36,823 nucleotides of DNA from Kiritimatiellales bacterium (GTDB lineage Bacteria > Verrucomicrobiota > Kiritimatiellia > Kiritimatiellales > Tichowtungiaceae). Shown piece by piece: positions 15,944 through 25,835 of the stretch. The notes beneath the pieces are model-generated. The model worked only from the letters and a program-made list of their open reading frames with translations. It made no database searches and was not told the DNA's origin. Numbering within the stretch: the first letter of the stretch is position 1; each line of letters starts with the position of its first letter. The stretch lies in the NCBI GenBank assembly GCA_041656295.1, contig JBBADV010000022.1, forward strand, positions 1 to 36,823, read 5' to 3'. Position numbers and translations under genes: made by a program.

Positions 15944-17485
15944 ATGAGTATTCAGCCGACGAGAGAGAGATTTTTGGCGCAGGCGGAACAGGCGAATCTG
16001 ATTCCGGTGTGGAAGGAAATTCTGGCGGATCAGGAAACGCCGGTTGCGGTGTATGAGCGCGTACGAAAATTTCTGCGCGCGAAAGATCATGCGTCGCACA
16101 CCTGGATGCTTGAGAGTGTTGAAGGCGGCGAGCGGATCGGCCGGTATTCGTTTATCGGCGGGAACCCGCGCACAATTTTCCGCGCCTGGGGCCGGCGCAC
16201 CGAAATCTATGAAAACGGTAAAACCGTTACGGTTTCCGGTCGCGACCCCCTGGATGTATTGAAGGAGCACATGACACGGTTTACGCCGGTGAACGATCCG
16301 GCGCTGCCGCCGTTTACCGGCGGTGCAGTCGGCTTCTTCGGTTACGATATGATTTCTGTTTTCGAACCGTGTGTGCCGGTGGTGACGGGTGATGTGATCG
16401 GCAACCCGGATATGGTGCTGATGGTTACGAATGCACTGATTATTTTTGACCGCGTGAATCAAACAATAAAAATTGTTGCGAACGCATTTATTGACGGTGA
16501 TGCAGATGCCGCTTACGGCGAGGCAATTACGCAGATTAATGAACTGTGCGAAGCGCTGCTGCTGCCGGTTCAGCGAGTCCTGATTGATGCTCATACTTCA
16601 ATTGAACCGGTGGTGCCGGATTCGAATACGGCGCCGGAGGAGTTTCGCGGGATGGTTGAAAAGACAAAAGAATATATCCGCGCCGGCGATATAATTCAGG
16701 CGGTGCTGTCACAGCGGTTCGAAGTCGAAAATTATTCGGATTCGCTGGATATTTACCGCGCTCTGCGCGCCATCAATCCGTCACCGTATATGTTCTGTCT
16801 GGATCTGGGGGAGAGTGCACTCGTCGGTTCATCGCCGGAAATCCATGTGCGCTGCACCGGACGGCAGGTTGAAGTTCGCCCGATCGCCGGAACGCGACCG
16901 CGCGGTGCCGATGACGCGGAAGATCATGCCCTTGAAAGAGAGCTGCTCGCCGATCCGAAGGAAATTGCGGAGCACGTCATGCTGGTTGATCTGGGACGGA
17001 ATGATATCGGGCGTGTTTGCGAGTTTAACAGTGTGCACGTGCCGGAGCAGTTTGTCATTGAGCGCTACAGTCATGTGATGCATATCGTTTCCAGTGTCAC
17101 CGGAACGCTCGCGCCGGGACATGATATTTATGATTTAATGCGCGCGGTGTTTCCCGCCGGCACAGTAAGCGGTGCGCCGAAAATCCGTGCGATGGAAATT
17201 ATTGCTGAACTGGAAAAAACCAGACGCGGGCCGTATGCCGGCGCCGTCGGTTATTTCAGTTTCGCCGGTAATCTTGATTCGTGCATCACCATCCGCACCG
17301 TTGTGCTGGATAAAAATAAAGCGTATGTGCAGGCCGGTGCCGGCATTGTGGCTGACTCCGACCCGGAACTCGAATATCAGGAGACGCGCAATAAAGCCCG
17401 CGCGCTGATGAAAGCGCTCGCGCTGGCAAAGCATTATACGGCGGCACAAAAAGATTCCCGGGAAGATGCCGGGGTGCAAACATGA
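15944..17485 (+). CDS. trpE: Anthranilate synthase component I
   Basis: A 513-residue chorismate-using enzyme that forms anthranilate with ammonia from TrpG. The ATG at 15944 is chosen because it has GAGGTG 8 bases upstream and begins the family-like MSIQPTRERFLAQAEQ; the longer frame from 15863 adds 27 unlikely residues. Motifs include the N-terminal WMLESVEGGERIGRYSFIG (LLES-type feedback site region), AVLSQRFEV, GSSPEIHVR, RPIAGTRPRG, HVMLVDLGRNDIGRV and GTVSGAPKIRAMEII. The last codons overlap trpG by 4 bases (ATGA), coupling the two subunits. No leader peptide or attenuator was recognised in the ~100 bases upstream. Confidence 0.95.
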   Translation: MSIQPTRERFLAQAEQANLIPVWKEILADQETPVAVYERVRKFLRAKDHASHTWMLESVEGGERIGRYSFIGGNPRTIFRAWGRRTEIYENGKTVTVSGRDPLDVLKEHMTRFTPVNDPALPPFTGGAVGFFGYDMISVFEPCVPVVTGDVIGNPDMVLMVTNALIIFDRVNQTIKIVANAFIDGDADAAYGEAITQINELCEALLLPVQRVLIDAHTSIEPVVPDSNTAPEEFRGMVEKTKEYIRAGDIIQAVLSQRFEVENYSDSLDIYRALRAINPSPYMFCLDLGESALVGSSPEIHVRCTGRQVEVRPIAGTRPRGADDAEDHALERELLADPKEIAEHVMLVDLGRNDIGRVCEFNSVHVPEQFVIERYSHVMHIVSSVTGTLAPGHDIYDLMRAVFPAGTVSGAPKIRAMEIIAELEKTRRGPYAGAVGYFSFAGNLDSCITIRTVVLDKNKAYVQAGAGIVADSDPELEYQETRNKARALMKALALAKHYTAAQKDSREDAGVQT

Positions 17486-18045
17486 TTCTCGTTATTGATA
17501 ACTACGATTCGTTTATCTACAACATCGTACAGTATCTCGGCGAGCTGGGCGCAGGGATGAAGATTTTCCGCAACGATAAAATTACGGTGGCAGAAGCGGC
17601 TGCACTGAAGCCGGAAAAAATGCTGATCAGTCCCGGTCCGTGTTCACCGAAAGAGGCCGGTGTTTCATGCGCGCTGATCCGTCAGTTCGGACCGAAAATC
17701 CCGGTATTCGGTGTCTGCCTTGGACATCAATCTATCGGCGAAGTGTTTGGCGGCAATGTGGTCCGGGCAGAACGGCTGATGCATGGGAAAATTTCGCCGG
17801 TGTTTCATTCCGGCGAAAGTGTTTTCCGAGGACTGCCGAGCCCGTTCAATGCAACGCGGTATCATTCACTGATCCTTGACCGCACGACACTGCCGGACTG
17901 TCTGAAAATTACGGCGGAAACAGCTGAAGGTGAAATTATGGGACTGATGCACACAGACTATCCGGTTCACGGAGTACAGTTTCACCCGGAATCCATCCTG
18001 ACAGAAGGCGGTAAACAGCTTTTAAGAAACTTTCTGGAAATGTGA
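17482..18045 (+). CDS. trpG: Anthranilate synthase component II (glutamine amidotransferase)
   Basis: A 187-residue class I glutaminase that supplies ammonia to TrpE; such subunits may also serve PabB (TrpG/PabA dual use). The start is MILVIDNYDSFIYNIVQYL. The oxyanion and nucleophile motifs are LISPGPCSPKEAG and FGVCLGHQSIGEVFGG with catalytic Cys79, and the His-Glu pair lies in GVQFHPESILTEGG. Length is typical for a stand-alone subunit. It overlaps trpE by 4 bases. No trpD/C/F genes follow: purB comes next after 40 bases, so the tryptophan genes are split in this genome. Confidence 0.95.
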   Translation: MILVIDNYDSFIYNIVQYLGELGAGMKIFRNDKITVAEAAALKPEKMLISPGPCSPKEAGVSCALIRQFGPKIPVFGVCLGHQSIGEVFGGNVVRAERLMHGKISPVFHSGESVFRGLPSPFNATRYHSLILDRTTLPDCLKITAETAEGEIMGLMHTDYPVHGVQFHPESILTEGGKQLLRNFLEM

Positions 18046-18085
18046 TGTCTAAACAGTATAGTGACTGTCTTTTAAGGAGCAGATT

Positions 18086-19441
18086 ATGTCAATTACCGCA
18101 TTGAGTCCGCTGGATGGACGTTACGGATTGAAAGTGGCGGAGCTGCAGGACGCGTTTTCGGAGTACGCGCTGATTCGCTGCCGCGTGCAGGTTGAAATTC
18201 TCTGGCTGAAGGCGCTGTGTGCCGAGCCGGGAATTCCGGAAGCCCGCAAACTTTCCGTTGATGAAATTGTGCTGCTGGACTCGATTTTGCAGAATTTTAC
18301 GCCGGCGGAAGCGGAACGTGTTAAAAAAATTGAGGAAACAACCAATCACGATGTCAAAGCGATTGAATATTATCTGAAAGAAAAAATCGCCGGGACTGCG
18401 CTGGAGGAGCTGAATGAATTTATTCATTTTGCCTGCACCTCCGAAGACATCAATAATCTATCGCACGCGCTGATGCTGAAACAGGGTCGCGGGATACTGA
18501 TTGCGGATCAGCAGAAACTGATTGACGATTTATATGCTAAAGCCAAACAGTGGAAAACGGTTCCGCTGCTTGCGCGGACACACGGACAAACTGCATCGCC
18601 GTCAACCGTCGGCAAAGAATTTGCAGTATTTGTCGACCGTTTTCGCAAAGCGCTTGCTGCATTTTCCGGCGTTGCAATTCTCGGTAAACTGAACGGTGCG
18701 GTTGGAAATTATAACGCGCACCTCAGCGCCTATCCGGATGTCGACTGGCCGGAGCTTGCGCGCAAGCTGATCGAAGATGAACTCGGATTAAAACAGAATC
18801 CGTTTACTATTCAGATCGAACCGCATGATTATATGGCGGAAATGTTTGATGCGCTGGCACGTTTTAATACGGTGCTTGTCGATCTGAACCGCGATATCTG
18901 GACCTATATTTCATTCGCCTGTTTTAAACAGAAAACCGTGACAGGAGAGATCGGTTCATCAACGATGCCGCACAAAGTAAATCCGATCGATTTTGAGAAT
19001 TCAGAAGGCAATCTTGGACTTGCAAACGCACTGCTGCGCCACATGGCGGAAAAACTGCCGGTGTCCCGTTTGCAACGCGATTTAACCGACTCCACTGTGC
19101 TGCGCAATATGGGCGTAGCGTTCGGCTATACGCTGCTGGCATACCGCTCAACACTTAAAGGGCTTGGCAAGCTTGAGTTGAATGAAGAGCGGCTGGCCGG
19201 CGATTTAGCAAACGCGTGGGAAGTGCTGGCGGAACCGGTTCAAACCGTCATGCGTAAGGCCGGCATTGAAAAACCATATGAAAAATTAAAGGAATTGACG
19301 CGCGGACGGGTTATTGACGAACAGGCAATTCTGAAATTCATCGAAGCGCTTGATCTGCCGGAAGCGGATAAAAAACGGCTGCTGGAACTCTCGCCGGCGA
19401 CGTATATCGGGCGCGCGGTGCAAATTGTTGACGAGCTGTGA
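18086..19441 (+). CDS. purB: Adenylosuccinate lyase
   Basis: A 451-residue fumarase-superfamily lyase acting twice in purine synthesis (SAICAR to AICAR, and adenylosuccinate to AMP). It resembles the E. coli-type PurB: ALSPLDGRY at the N-terminus, ETTNHDVKAIEYYLKE, FACTSEDINNLSHALML, RTHGQTASPSTVGKE, and the superfamily signature GSSTMPHKVNPIDFENSEGN. AAGGAG lies 6 bases before the ATG. A short hairpin (ACAGT/ACTGT, 18053-18068) followed by CTTTT lies between trpG and purB and might be a weak terminator. The stop overlaps the GTG start of rlmN. Confidence 0.96.
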   Translation: MSITALSPLDGRYGLKVAELQDAFSEYALIRCRVQVEILWLKALCAEPGIPEARKLSVDEIVLLDSILQNFTPAEAERVKKIEETTNHDVKAIEYYLKEKIAGTALEELNEFIHFACTSEDINNLSHALMLKQGRGILIADQQKLIDDLYAKAKQWKTVPLLARTHGQTASPSTVGKEFAVFVDRFRKALAAFSGVAILGKLNGAVGNYNAHLSAYPDVDWPELARKLIEDELGLKQNPFTIQIEPHDYMAEMFDALARFNTVLVDLNRDIWTYISFACFKQKTVTGEIGSSTMPHKVNPIDFENSEGNLGLANALLRHMAEKLPVSRLQRDLTDSTVLRNMGVAFGYTLLAYRSTLKGLGKLELNEERLAGDLANAWEVLAEPVQTVMRKAGIEKPYEKLKELTRGRVIDEQAILKFIEALDLPEADKKRLLELSPATYIGRAVQIVDEL

Positions 19442-20478
19442 AGCCTGCCGTCTACGGAGTGCCTTTTGCTGAGCTCAAAGCGTTCTGCGCAGAGCAGGGG
19501 CAGCCTGCATTCCGTGCCAAACAGGTTTTTGACTGGCTGTATAAGCAGCATGTTTCATCGTTCGATGAAATGAAAAATCTGCCGGCGGCGTTCCGCAACC
19601 AGCTGGAGAAGAGTTTTTCAATTTGTCCGGCGATGCTGATTGAAATAACAGGCACTGCCGGTCAAACGCAAAAACTGCTTTTCAAACTCACCGATAACGA
19701 GCTCATTGAAACTGTTATTATTCCGGCTCCACGCACCGGACGAAACACCGTTTGTGTTTCGAGTCAGGTCGGCTGTGCATTCCGCTGCGCATTTTGTGCC
19801 AGCGGGCAGAAGGGTATTATCCGGAATTTAACTGCCGGAGAAATCATCGGACAGGTTACCGTAATCGCCGGCATGCTCGGCAAACGTCCGGATAATATTG
19901 TGTTTATGGGCATCGGCGAACCGTTTGACAATTATGATGAGGTTTTGTGCGCGATCCGGATTTTAAACAGTGCCGAAGGATTCGAAATCGGCGCCCGCCG
20001 GATTACAATCAGCACCTGCGGCCTTATCCCTGGAATCCGGCGGTTAGGTGAAGAGGGGCTGCAGGTTGAGCTTTCTGTTTCATTGCATGCACCCGATAAT
20101 GAACTCCGCTCACAGCTCATGCCGGTGAATAAACGCTGGCCGTTTGCAGAACTTTTGGCAGCCTGTGAAGAATACACTGCAAAGACAAAACGTATCATCA
20201 CCTTTGAATATACGCTGATCAACCATGTGAATGATTCGCCGGCACAGGCACATCAACTCGCCCAGCGGTTAAAAACGTTCCCCTGTCGCGTAAACCTGAT
20301 TCCGCTCAGTCCTGTTGCAGAATTCTCCGGCGAACGTTCTGATCCGGAAACAATGCAGGAGTTTTGCCGTTGTCTTAAAAAATCCGGTATCAATACAACA
20401 CTGCGCGATTCCAAAGGTGTATCGCTGAAAGCCGCCTGCGGACAATTACGCTCTCAAAAAACTGCGGATGGATTGTAA
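19438..20478 (+). CDS. rlmN: 23S rRNA (adenine-2503-C2)-methyltransferase
   Basis: A 346-residue radical SAM enzyme that methylates C2 of A2503 in 23S rRNA (and A37 of some tRNAs in characterised homologues). The cluster motif is CAFRCAFC with Cys113, Cys117 and Cys120. The second catalytic methyl-carrier Cys is Cys334 in KAACGQL. Other landmarks are IVFMGIGEP, ITISTCGLIPGIRRL, VSLHAPDN and FEYTLINHVND. The start is GTG overlapping the purB stop (GTGA), so translation is probably coupled. The Cfr resistance enzyme shares the fold, but the N-terminal domain and context favour RlmN. Confidence 0.94.
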   Translation: MKPAVYGVPFAELKAFCAEQGQPAFRAKQVFDWLYKQHVSSFDEMKNLPAAFRNQLEKSFSICPAMLIEITGTAGQTQKLLFKLTDNELIETVIIPAPRTGRNTVCVSSQVGCAFRCAFCASGQKGIIRNLTAGEIIGQVTVIAGMLGKRPDNIVFMGIGEPFDNYDEVLCAIRILNSAEGFEIGARRITISTCGLIPGIRRLGEEGLQVELSVSLHAPDNELRSQLMPVNKRWPFAELLAACEEYTAKTKRIITFEYTLINHVNDSPAQAHQLAQRLKTFPCRVNLIPLSPVAEFSGERSDPETMQEFCRCLKKSGINTTLRDSKGVSLKAACGQLRSQKTADGL

Positions 20479-20506
20479 AAGCGGGAGTCTGTTTAGAATT
20501 TTTGTT

Positions 20507-20660
20507 TCATGCCGCTGCTGCCTGATTGCACCGTTCTGCGGCGGTTTCAAAATTCAATAATTTACTCGGGTTGGCGTTGAGCCATGTTCCGATCTCCTGG
20601 GGCATTTTTTACCGATTTGTCCCGGCTTATCCTCTTTCGGAAATAAATCGCCGGACTCAG
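20507..20660 (-). pseudogene. Possible C-terminal fragment of an IS30-like transposase
   Basis: In the 426-base gap between rlmN and dnaE, the minus strand reads DLFPKEDKPGQI in one frame and, after a shift, MPQEIGTWLNANPSKLLNF followed by ETAAERCNQAAAA and a stop. The pattern F-P-K ... WLN-x-x-P-x-K-L-L-x-F-x-T-A-A-E resembles the end of IS30-family transposases. It is too short and broken to be sure. Confidence 0.35.
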
Positions 20661-20904
20661 TGGTCCGCGGAATGAAGTCTGTTGCAGGCAGGTGGTTGCC
20701 CGTCATCTGCAACACATTTTCCCTCTGGCTAGATTTTACAAAATTTCTGCCGGATTTTTTATAAATTCTTTTATGAGAATATTTTTCTTTACGAAGTAAA
20801 TTTTTACATTGTTTTTAATTGATCACGAATAGATTATATAATCTGTGCTGCAAAGTTTCACATCCGGATTTTAGTTTTTGAGGTTTCGACTGTATATATA
20901 GAGT
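20661..20904. other. Intergenic region upstream of dnaE
   Basis: No gene seen. It holds a dyad TGTTGCAG (20681-20688) ... CTGCAACA around GGCAGGTGGTTGCCC, and then an A/T-rich tract (20740-20900) that probably contains the dnaE promoter. No clear ribosome binding site precedes the dnaE ATG. Confidence 0.4.
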
Positions 20905-23900
20905 ATGACAACAAAAGAAATTCCATTCTGCCATCTTCATTTTCATACGGAATACAGTCTGCTGGATAGCACCTGCAAGGTCGGCGAGGCCGTGCGGGCG
21001 GCAAAAGAGCTCGGTCAGCAGTATCTGGCGATCACGGATCACGGCGCCTTGTACGGCGCGGTCGATTTTTATAAAGCGGCATACAAAGCGGGAATTAAGC
21101 CGATTATCGGCTGCGAAGTATATGTCGCGCGTAACGGCATGGACGAAAAAACGTCGCAGGCTGATAATATGCATCTGGTGCTGCTGGCGGAAGATAACGA
21201 AGGGTACAAAAATTTAATGCGGCTGGTGTCGGTCGGCCACCTGGAAGGTTTTTATTATAAGCCGCGTATTGATAAAACGCTGTTGCGCCGATACAGCAAA
21301 GGGTTGATCGGGCTGTCAGCGTGTTTAAAGGGGGAAATTACAGAGGCATGCGCGGCAGGCGCAGTGGATAAGGCAGTGGTGCTGGCACAGGAGTATGCGG
21401 AGATCTTCGGGCCGAATAATTTTTTCCTCGAAATTCAGGATCACGGGCTTTCTGAACAGAAAACGGCGAATAAAGCTATTTTTGAAGTAGCCGGCATTAC
21501 TGGTCTGCCGCTGGTGGCGACGAATGATGTGCATTATATCCGCCAGCAGGATCACGAAGCGCACGATGTGCTGATCTGTCTGCAACAGAGCAATGTACTG
21601 TCCGAAGAAAACCGGATGAAGTACGAAGGCACACAGTTTTATATGAAAAGCGGCGCCGAAATGCTGCGTTTGTTTTCCGACCATCCGGAAGCGCTGACGA
21701 ATACGGTTGAAATTGCGCGGCGGTGCAATGTTGAGTTTGAGTTCGATCTGCCGGCGGAGCGGCTGCACTTTCCGGTATTTCCGCTGCCGGACGGTTACAC
21801 AAAAGAGGAATATCTGGCGGAGCTTGGAAGGTGCGGGCTCGAAAAACTTTATAAACTGAAAAATTTTGATGCGCCGGAAACTGAATTTGAAGAACGAGTA
21901 AAAAAACAGTTTGAGTATGAAGTAGCGATTATCCGGCGCACCAATTATGTGAACTATTTTCTCGTAGTGCAGGATTTTATCCGCTGGGCAAAAGATAACG
22001 GTATTCCGGTGGGACCGGGGCGCGGTTCCGGCGCCGGTTCAATTCTGTCTTATGCGCTGGGCATCACTGCGATCGACCCGCTGAAATATAATTTGATTTT
22101 CGAGCGCTTTTTGAATCCAGACCGCGTTTCACCGCCGGATTTCGATATTGATTTCTGCCCGACCCGCCGCGCAGATGTGATCGGTTATGTGCGCGAAAAA
22201 TACGGCGAAGAGTGCGTTGCGCAAATCATCACTTTCGGAACGCTCGGAGCGAAAACGCTGATTCGCGATATCGGGCGTGTTTTAAATATTCCGCTGCCGG
22301 ACTGTGACCGGATTGCTAAGCTGATTCCGGAATCGCCGGGTATGACACTGGATAAAGCGCTGCAGGAGAGCCCTGATTTTAAACGAGTATGCGTGACCGA
22401 TCCGCATGCGCGTGAAATTATGAAATATGCCCCGCGGCTGGAAGGTCTGCCGCGCCACCCCGGTATGCATGCCGCCGGCGTGGTAATCGGCGAAAAGCCG
22501 TTGATTGAAATTATTCCGCTGACGAAAGAGCGCAAAGAGGGCATTACGGTGGTTCAGTTTGAAAAAGGGCCGACTGAAGAGATCGGCCTGCTCAAGATGG
22601 ACTTCCTCGGTTTAAAAAACCTGACAATTATTCAGGAAACGATCGAGCAGATCGAAAGAAGTCATGGTGTAAAACTGGATCCGATGGAGCTGCCGCTCGA
22701 TGATAAAAAAACGTTCGAACTGCTTTGCAAAGGAAATACCTCCGGTGTGTTTCAGCTGGAAAGTCCCGGTATGCGCGATACGCTCCGGCAGGTTGCACCG
22801 GACTGCATGGAGGATATTATCGCCATTTTGGCTCTTTACCGTCCCGGACCGATGCAGTTTATCCCGCTCTATACACGCCGCAAACACGGACACGAAAAGG
22901 TGGAATATGACCACCCGATTCTCGAACCGATTCTGAAAGAGACCAACGGTATCATCGTCTATCAGGAGCAGATTCAGCAGGCGGCGCGTGATCTCGCCGG
23001 CTTTTCACTTGGAGAAGGGGATATTCTGCGGCGCGCAATGGGCAAGAAAGATGCGGATGAAATGGCGCAGCAGCGCGGCAAGTTCGTAGCAGGCTGTGCA
23101 ACAACGAATAAAATTCCGGCCAGGCAGGCGGAGCGGATTTTCAACAACATTGAAAAATTTGCGCAGTACGGTTTTAATAAATCACATTCCACCGCTTATG
23201 CATTTGTTTCCTATCAAACCGCCTACTTAAAAGCACACTATTCCGCCGAATTTATGGCGGCGCTGCTGTCATCAGAAATGGGCAATCCGGATAAACTTAC
23301 GGCTGTGCTTGCCGATGCGCGTGAGATGGGGCTGCAGGTCAATCCGCCGAGTGTGAACGAAAGCACTGCACGCTTCCGTCCGGTGAACGGAAAAATCTTA
23401 TTCGGACTGGCCGGCGTGAAAAATGTCGGTGCCGGTGCAGTGGACACACTTGTTCAGGAACGTGAGGATAATGGCCCGTATCAGGGGCTGTTTGACTTTT
23501 GCCGGCGCGTCGATTCACGCGAAGTAAACCGTAAGACTCTGGAAAGTCTGATCAAATGCGGCGCATTCGATTTTACCGGCATCCACCGCGCGCGGCTTTT
23601 TGAAGGAATTGATACAGCCGTTGCACGTTCTGCTGAAGCTGCGCGCGACCGCGCCAGCGGACAAACCTCTATGTTCGATCTGATGAACACCGGCAAATTA
23701 AAATCCGCCGGCGATGCAGAGCTTCCTGAAGTCACCCCGTGGCATAACGGCGAGCTGCTGGCGGTGGAAAAGGAGCTTATCGGGTTCTATATCTCCGGCC
23801 ATCCGCTCGCACAGTATGAATGGATGCTCAATACATTTGCTTTGCACCGTATTGCACAACTGCCGGAAGTTGCGGCTGAAGCCTCCGGAGAACCGGCGAA

Positions 23901-24459
23901 GTCAATGGTGCGCGTCGGCGGATTGATTGATAGTTTCCGGAAACTGTTCACAAAAAAAGATTCGCGCCCGTATGCCCGCATCGTTATCGAAGGATTCGGC
24001 GGTGCTGTAAATGCGGTTATCTGGCCTGATGACTTCCGGCGCTTTGAACCGCTGTTAAAAGACGGCAGCGCAATTATGGCCGGCGGTAAAATCGTCCGCG
24101 ATTTCCGGGACGAACTTGAGCTGCAGATTTCTGAGCTTGTCCCGCTCGCTGAAGCACATACAGTTTATGCCGAAAAATTATCCCTGCATCTGCCCGAGGC
24201 CGCACTCACCTCGACAAATATGAATACCATTAAGGCAGTGATAAAAAAATCGCCGGGACCGACACCGTTGCATATTTGTATCCTGCTCGACTCCGGCGAA
24301 AAAATCTTCACCAAAGCCGATCGTTATTCACAGGTCGCCGCCACGCCGGAGCTTATACAGCAGCTCACCGCGCTGCTCGGCGAAAATTCTGTTTACATCG
24401 GCGTGCGTCAGCAGCCGTTTCTGCCCGAACCTGCCCGAAGAAATTTTAAACGCCGGTGA
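20905..24459 (+). CDS. dnaE: DNA polymerase III subunit alpha
   Basis: The 1184-residue replicative polymerase of the DnaE1 type. It begins with the PHP domain (HLHFHTEYSLLDS, ITDHGALYG, IIGCEVYV). The polymerase core follows, with GPGRGSGAGSILSYALGIT, the catalytic PDFDIDFCP (~411-419), HPGMHAAGVVI, LALYRPGPMQFIP, the AMGKKDADEMAQQR segment and FNKSHSTAYAFVSYQTAYLK. Then come the helix-hairpin-helix/beta-clamp region and a C-terminal OB fold (VRVGGLIDSFRKLFTKK). The length is normal. It appears to be transcribed alone: the flanks are intergenic. Confidence 0.96.
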   Translation: MTTKEIPFCHLHFHTEYSLLDSTCKVGEAVRAAKELGQQYLAITDHGALYGAVDFYKAAYKAGIKPIIGCEVYVARNGMDEKTSQADNMHLVLLAEDNEGYKNLMRLVSVGHLEGFYYKPRIDKTLLRRYSKGLIGLSACLKGEITEACAAGAVDKAVVLAQEYAEIFGPNNFFLEIQDHGLSEQKTANKAIFEVAGITGLPLVATNDVHYIRQQDHEAHDVLICLQQSNVLSEENRMKYEGTQFYMKSGAEMLRLFSDHPEALTNTVEIARRCNVEFEFDLPAERLHFPVFPLPDGYTKEEYLAELGRCGLEKLYKLKNFDAPETEFEERVKKQFEYEVAIIRRTNYVNYFLVVQDFIRWAKDNGIPVGPGRGSGAGSILSYALGITAIDPLKYNLIFERFLNPDRVSPPDFDIDFCPTRRADVIGYVREKYGEECVAQIITFGTLGAKTLIRDIGRVLNIPLPDCDRIAKLIPESPGMTLDKALQESPDFKRVCVTDPHAREIMKYAPRLEGLPRHPGMHAAGVVIGEKPLIEIIPLTKERKEGITVVQFEKGPTEEIGLLKMDFLGLKNLTIIQETIEQIERSHGVKLDPMELPLDDKKTFELLCKGNTSGVFQLESPGMRDTLRQVAPDCMEDIIAILALYRPGPMQFIPLYTRRKHGHEKVEYDHPILEPILKETNGIIVYQEQIQQAARDLAGFSLGEGDILRRAMGKKDADEMAQQRGKFVAGCATTNKIPARQAERIFNNIEKFAQYGFNKSHSTAYAFVSYQTAYLKAHYSAEFMAALLSSEMGNPDKLTAVLADAREMGLQVNPPSVNESTARFRPVNGKILFGLAGVKNVGAGAVDTLVQEREDNGPYQGLFDFCRRVDSREVNRKTLESLIKCGAFDFTGIHRARLFEGIDTAVARSAEAARDRASGQTSMFDLMNTGKLKSAGDAELPEVTPWHNGELLAVEKELIGFYISGHPLAQYEWMLNTFALHRIAQLPEVAAEASGEPAKSMVRVGGLIDSFRKLFTKKDSRPYARIVIEGFGGAVNAVIWPDDFRRFEPLLKDGSAIMAGGKIVRDFRDELELQISELVPLAEAHTVYAEKLSLHLPEAALTSTNMNTIKAVIKKSPGPTPLHICILLDSGEKIFTKADRYSQVAATPELIQQLTALLGENSVYIGVRQQPFLPEPARRNFKRR

Positions 24460-24776
24460 TTTTTTTCACGATTGTTTTTGAAATAACCAAGGGCGGCGTC
24501 CGGTTTTCTTTGTCCATCGCAGTGCAGACCGCACCGGCGAGAGTTTCGATACATTATCAATACGGAGAATTACGACCGAGTACGATTCGCAATATATCAG
24601 CAAATGTTGTTTCTAAAAAACGGCAATATTAAAACATTAACCGTTCTGTTTTACTCAATAAAAGATGAAAGTTTTATAAATTCAGCAATATTATACTATT
24701 TTGGCTTCCAAACGGACTATTTTATTCCGGTGCTTTCTTTATACTGTTCGGCATCATTAAGTTGGGGGAATGCAGT
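24460..24776. other. Intergenic region between dnaE and the methyltransferase module
   Basis: About 317 bases without a supported gene. The right half (24600-24745) is A/T-rich and contains two TATACT boxes (24692 and 24740) that could be -10 elements for the downstream gene, though neither has a good -35. No cobalamin riboswitch B12-box was recognised, although the downstream genes suggest corrinoid chemistry. Confidence 0.4.
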
Positions 24777-25829
24777 ATGGATAGAAAATTTTATCTGGAT
24801 CTTGCCGCAAAAAATCAGCGTTTGCCGATTGCGGTACATTTAACACTGCATGAATATCCGAATGTGACAGAGATTGAACTGAACGGTGAACTGCTGGCCG
24901 ACGCGGTTATTAAATCTGCCCGGCGCCATAACAGCCCGCTGGCGGTGCCGCTGATGGACCTTACGCTCGAAAAGGAGATGCTGCTGAAACTGTACGGCGT
25001 TCCAGACGCTGATATTGAAAAATATCATTTCAGCCAAACGGTCGCGCCGGAGTTCATCGAAAAAATTTCGTCGGCACCGTTGACGCCGCGCATGAAGGCG
25101 ACCTGTGAAGCGATCAGTTATGTTGCGGCGCGCGAAAAAGAGCTCGGTATGGTCACTGTGGGAATGGGCATCGGCCCGTTTTCGCTGGTAACGCAACTGA
25201 TTGCCGATCCGATTTCAGCGGTGTTTCTCGCCGGCATGGGTATGACCGGTGCTGACGAAGACGATGTTGCCCTGCTGGAGCAGATGTCGGACGTTGCAAC
25301 GCGCGTTGTGATCCGTTATCTCACTGCACAGGCGGAAGCCGGCGCAAAAGCGTTGTTTATTTGTGAGCCGGCAGCAAATCTGGTTTATTTTTCGCCGAAT
25401 CAGCTGGAGGCGGGCTCGGATATATTTGAGCGCTTTGTACTGGAACCGAATCTGAAAGTAAAAGCGGTACTGGACAAACTCGGTGTCGACCTGATTTTCC
25501 ACAACTGCGGTGAGCTGACAGATGATATGGTAAAATCGTTCAACCGCCTTGATCCGGTGATTCTCAGTCTGGGCTCATCGCGTGTGCTGTGGAACGACGC
25601 CGGGCTTGTTTCCAAAAATACAGTGATGTACGGCAATCTGCCGTCGAAAAAATTCTATTCCGACGAAGCGATCAGTGCGGACGAAGTGAAACGGCTGACG
25701 CTGGAACTTGAAGAAAAAATGAAAGCCACCGGGCATCCGTTTATTCTCGGGACCGAATGCGATGTGCTGAGCGTTCCCTGTCGTGAAAAAGTGATTAACA
25801 GTAAAATCAACGCCATGATGAATGCGTAA
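24777..25829 (+). CDS. Uroporphyrinogen decarboxylase-family methyltransferase (MtaA/CmuA-like)
   Basis: A 350-residue URO-D-fold protein. The ATG at 24777 is preferred over the TTG at 24762 because GGGGGA lies 7 bases upstream and MDRKFYLDLAAKN starts the fold. It carries His242-x-Cys244 (FHNCGEL) and Cys328 (GTECDVLS), the H-x-C...C zinc site that in MtaA/MtbA-type corrinoid methyltransferases activates a thiol acceptor. True heme-pathway HemE lacks this site, so a heme role is unlikely. It is followed by a RamA-like activator and a homocysteine methyltransferase domain, supporting methyl transfer involving a corrinoid protein that is not in this window. The substrate is unknown. Confidence 0.85.
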   Translation: MDRKFYLDLAAKNQRLPIAVHLTLHEYPNVTEIELNGELLADAVIKSARRHNSPLAVPLMDLTLEKEMLLKLYGVPDADIEKYHFSQTVAPEFIEKISSAPLTPRMKATCEAISYVAAREKELGMVTVGMGIGPFSLVTQLIADPISAVFLAGMGMTGADEDDVALLEQMSDVATRVVIRYLTAQAEAGAKALFICEPAANLVYFSPNQLEAGSDIFERFVLEPNLKVKAVLDKLGVDLIFHNCGELTDDMVKSFNRLDPVILSLGSSRVLWNDAGLVSKNTVMYGNLPSKKFYSDEAISADEVKRLTLELEEKMKATGHPFILGTECDVLSVPCREKVINSKINAMMNA

Positions 25830-25835
25830 AAAACC

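Noticed and set aside
14803..17485. Complete trp operon
   Set aside because: Only trpE and trpG are present; purB and rlmN follow instead of trpDCFBA.
24460..24776. Cobalamin riboswitch before the methyltransferase module
   Set aside because: No B12-box or the expected conserved stems could be found by eye.
24777..25829. HemE, uroporphyrinogen decarboxylase of heme synthesis
   Set aside because: The H-x-C...C zinc site and the corrinoid-activator neighbour point to the methyltransferase branch of the fold.
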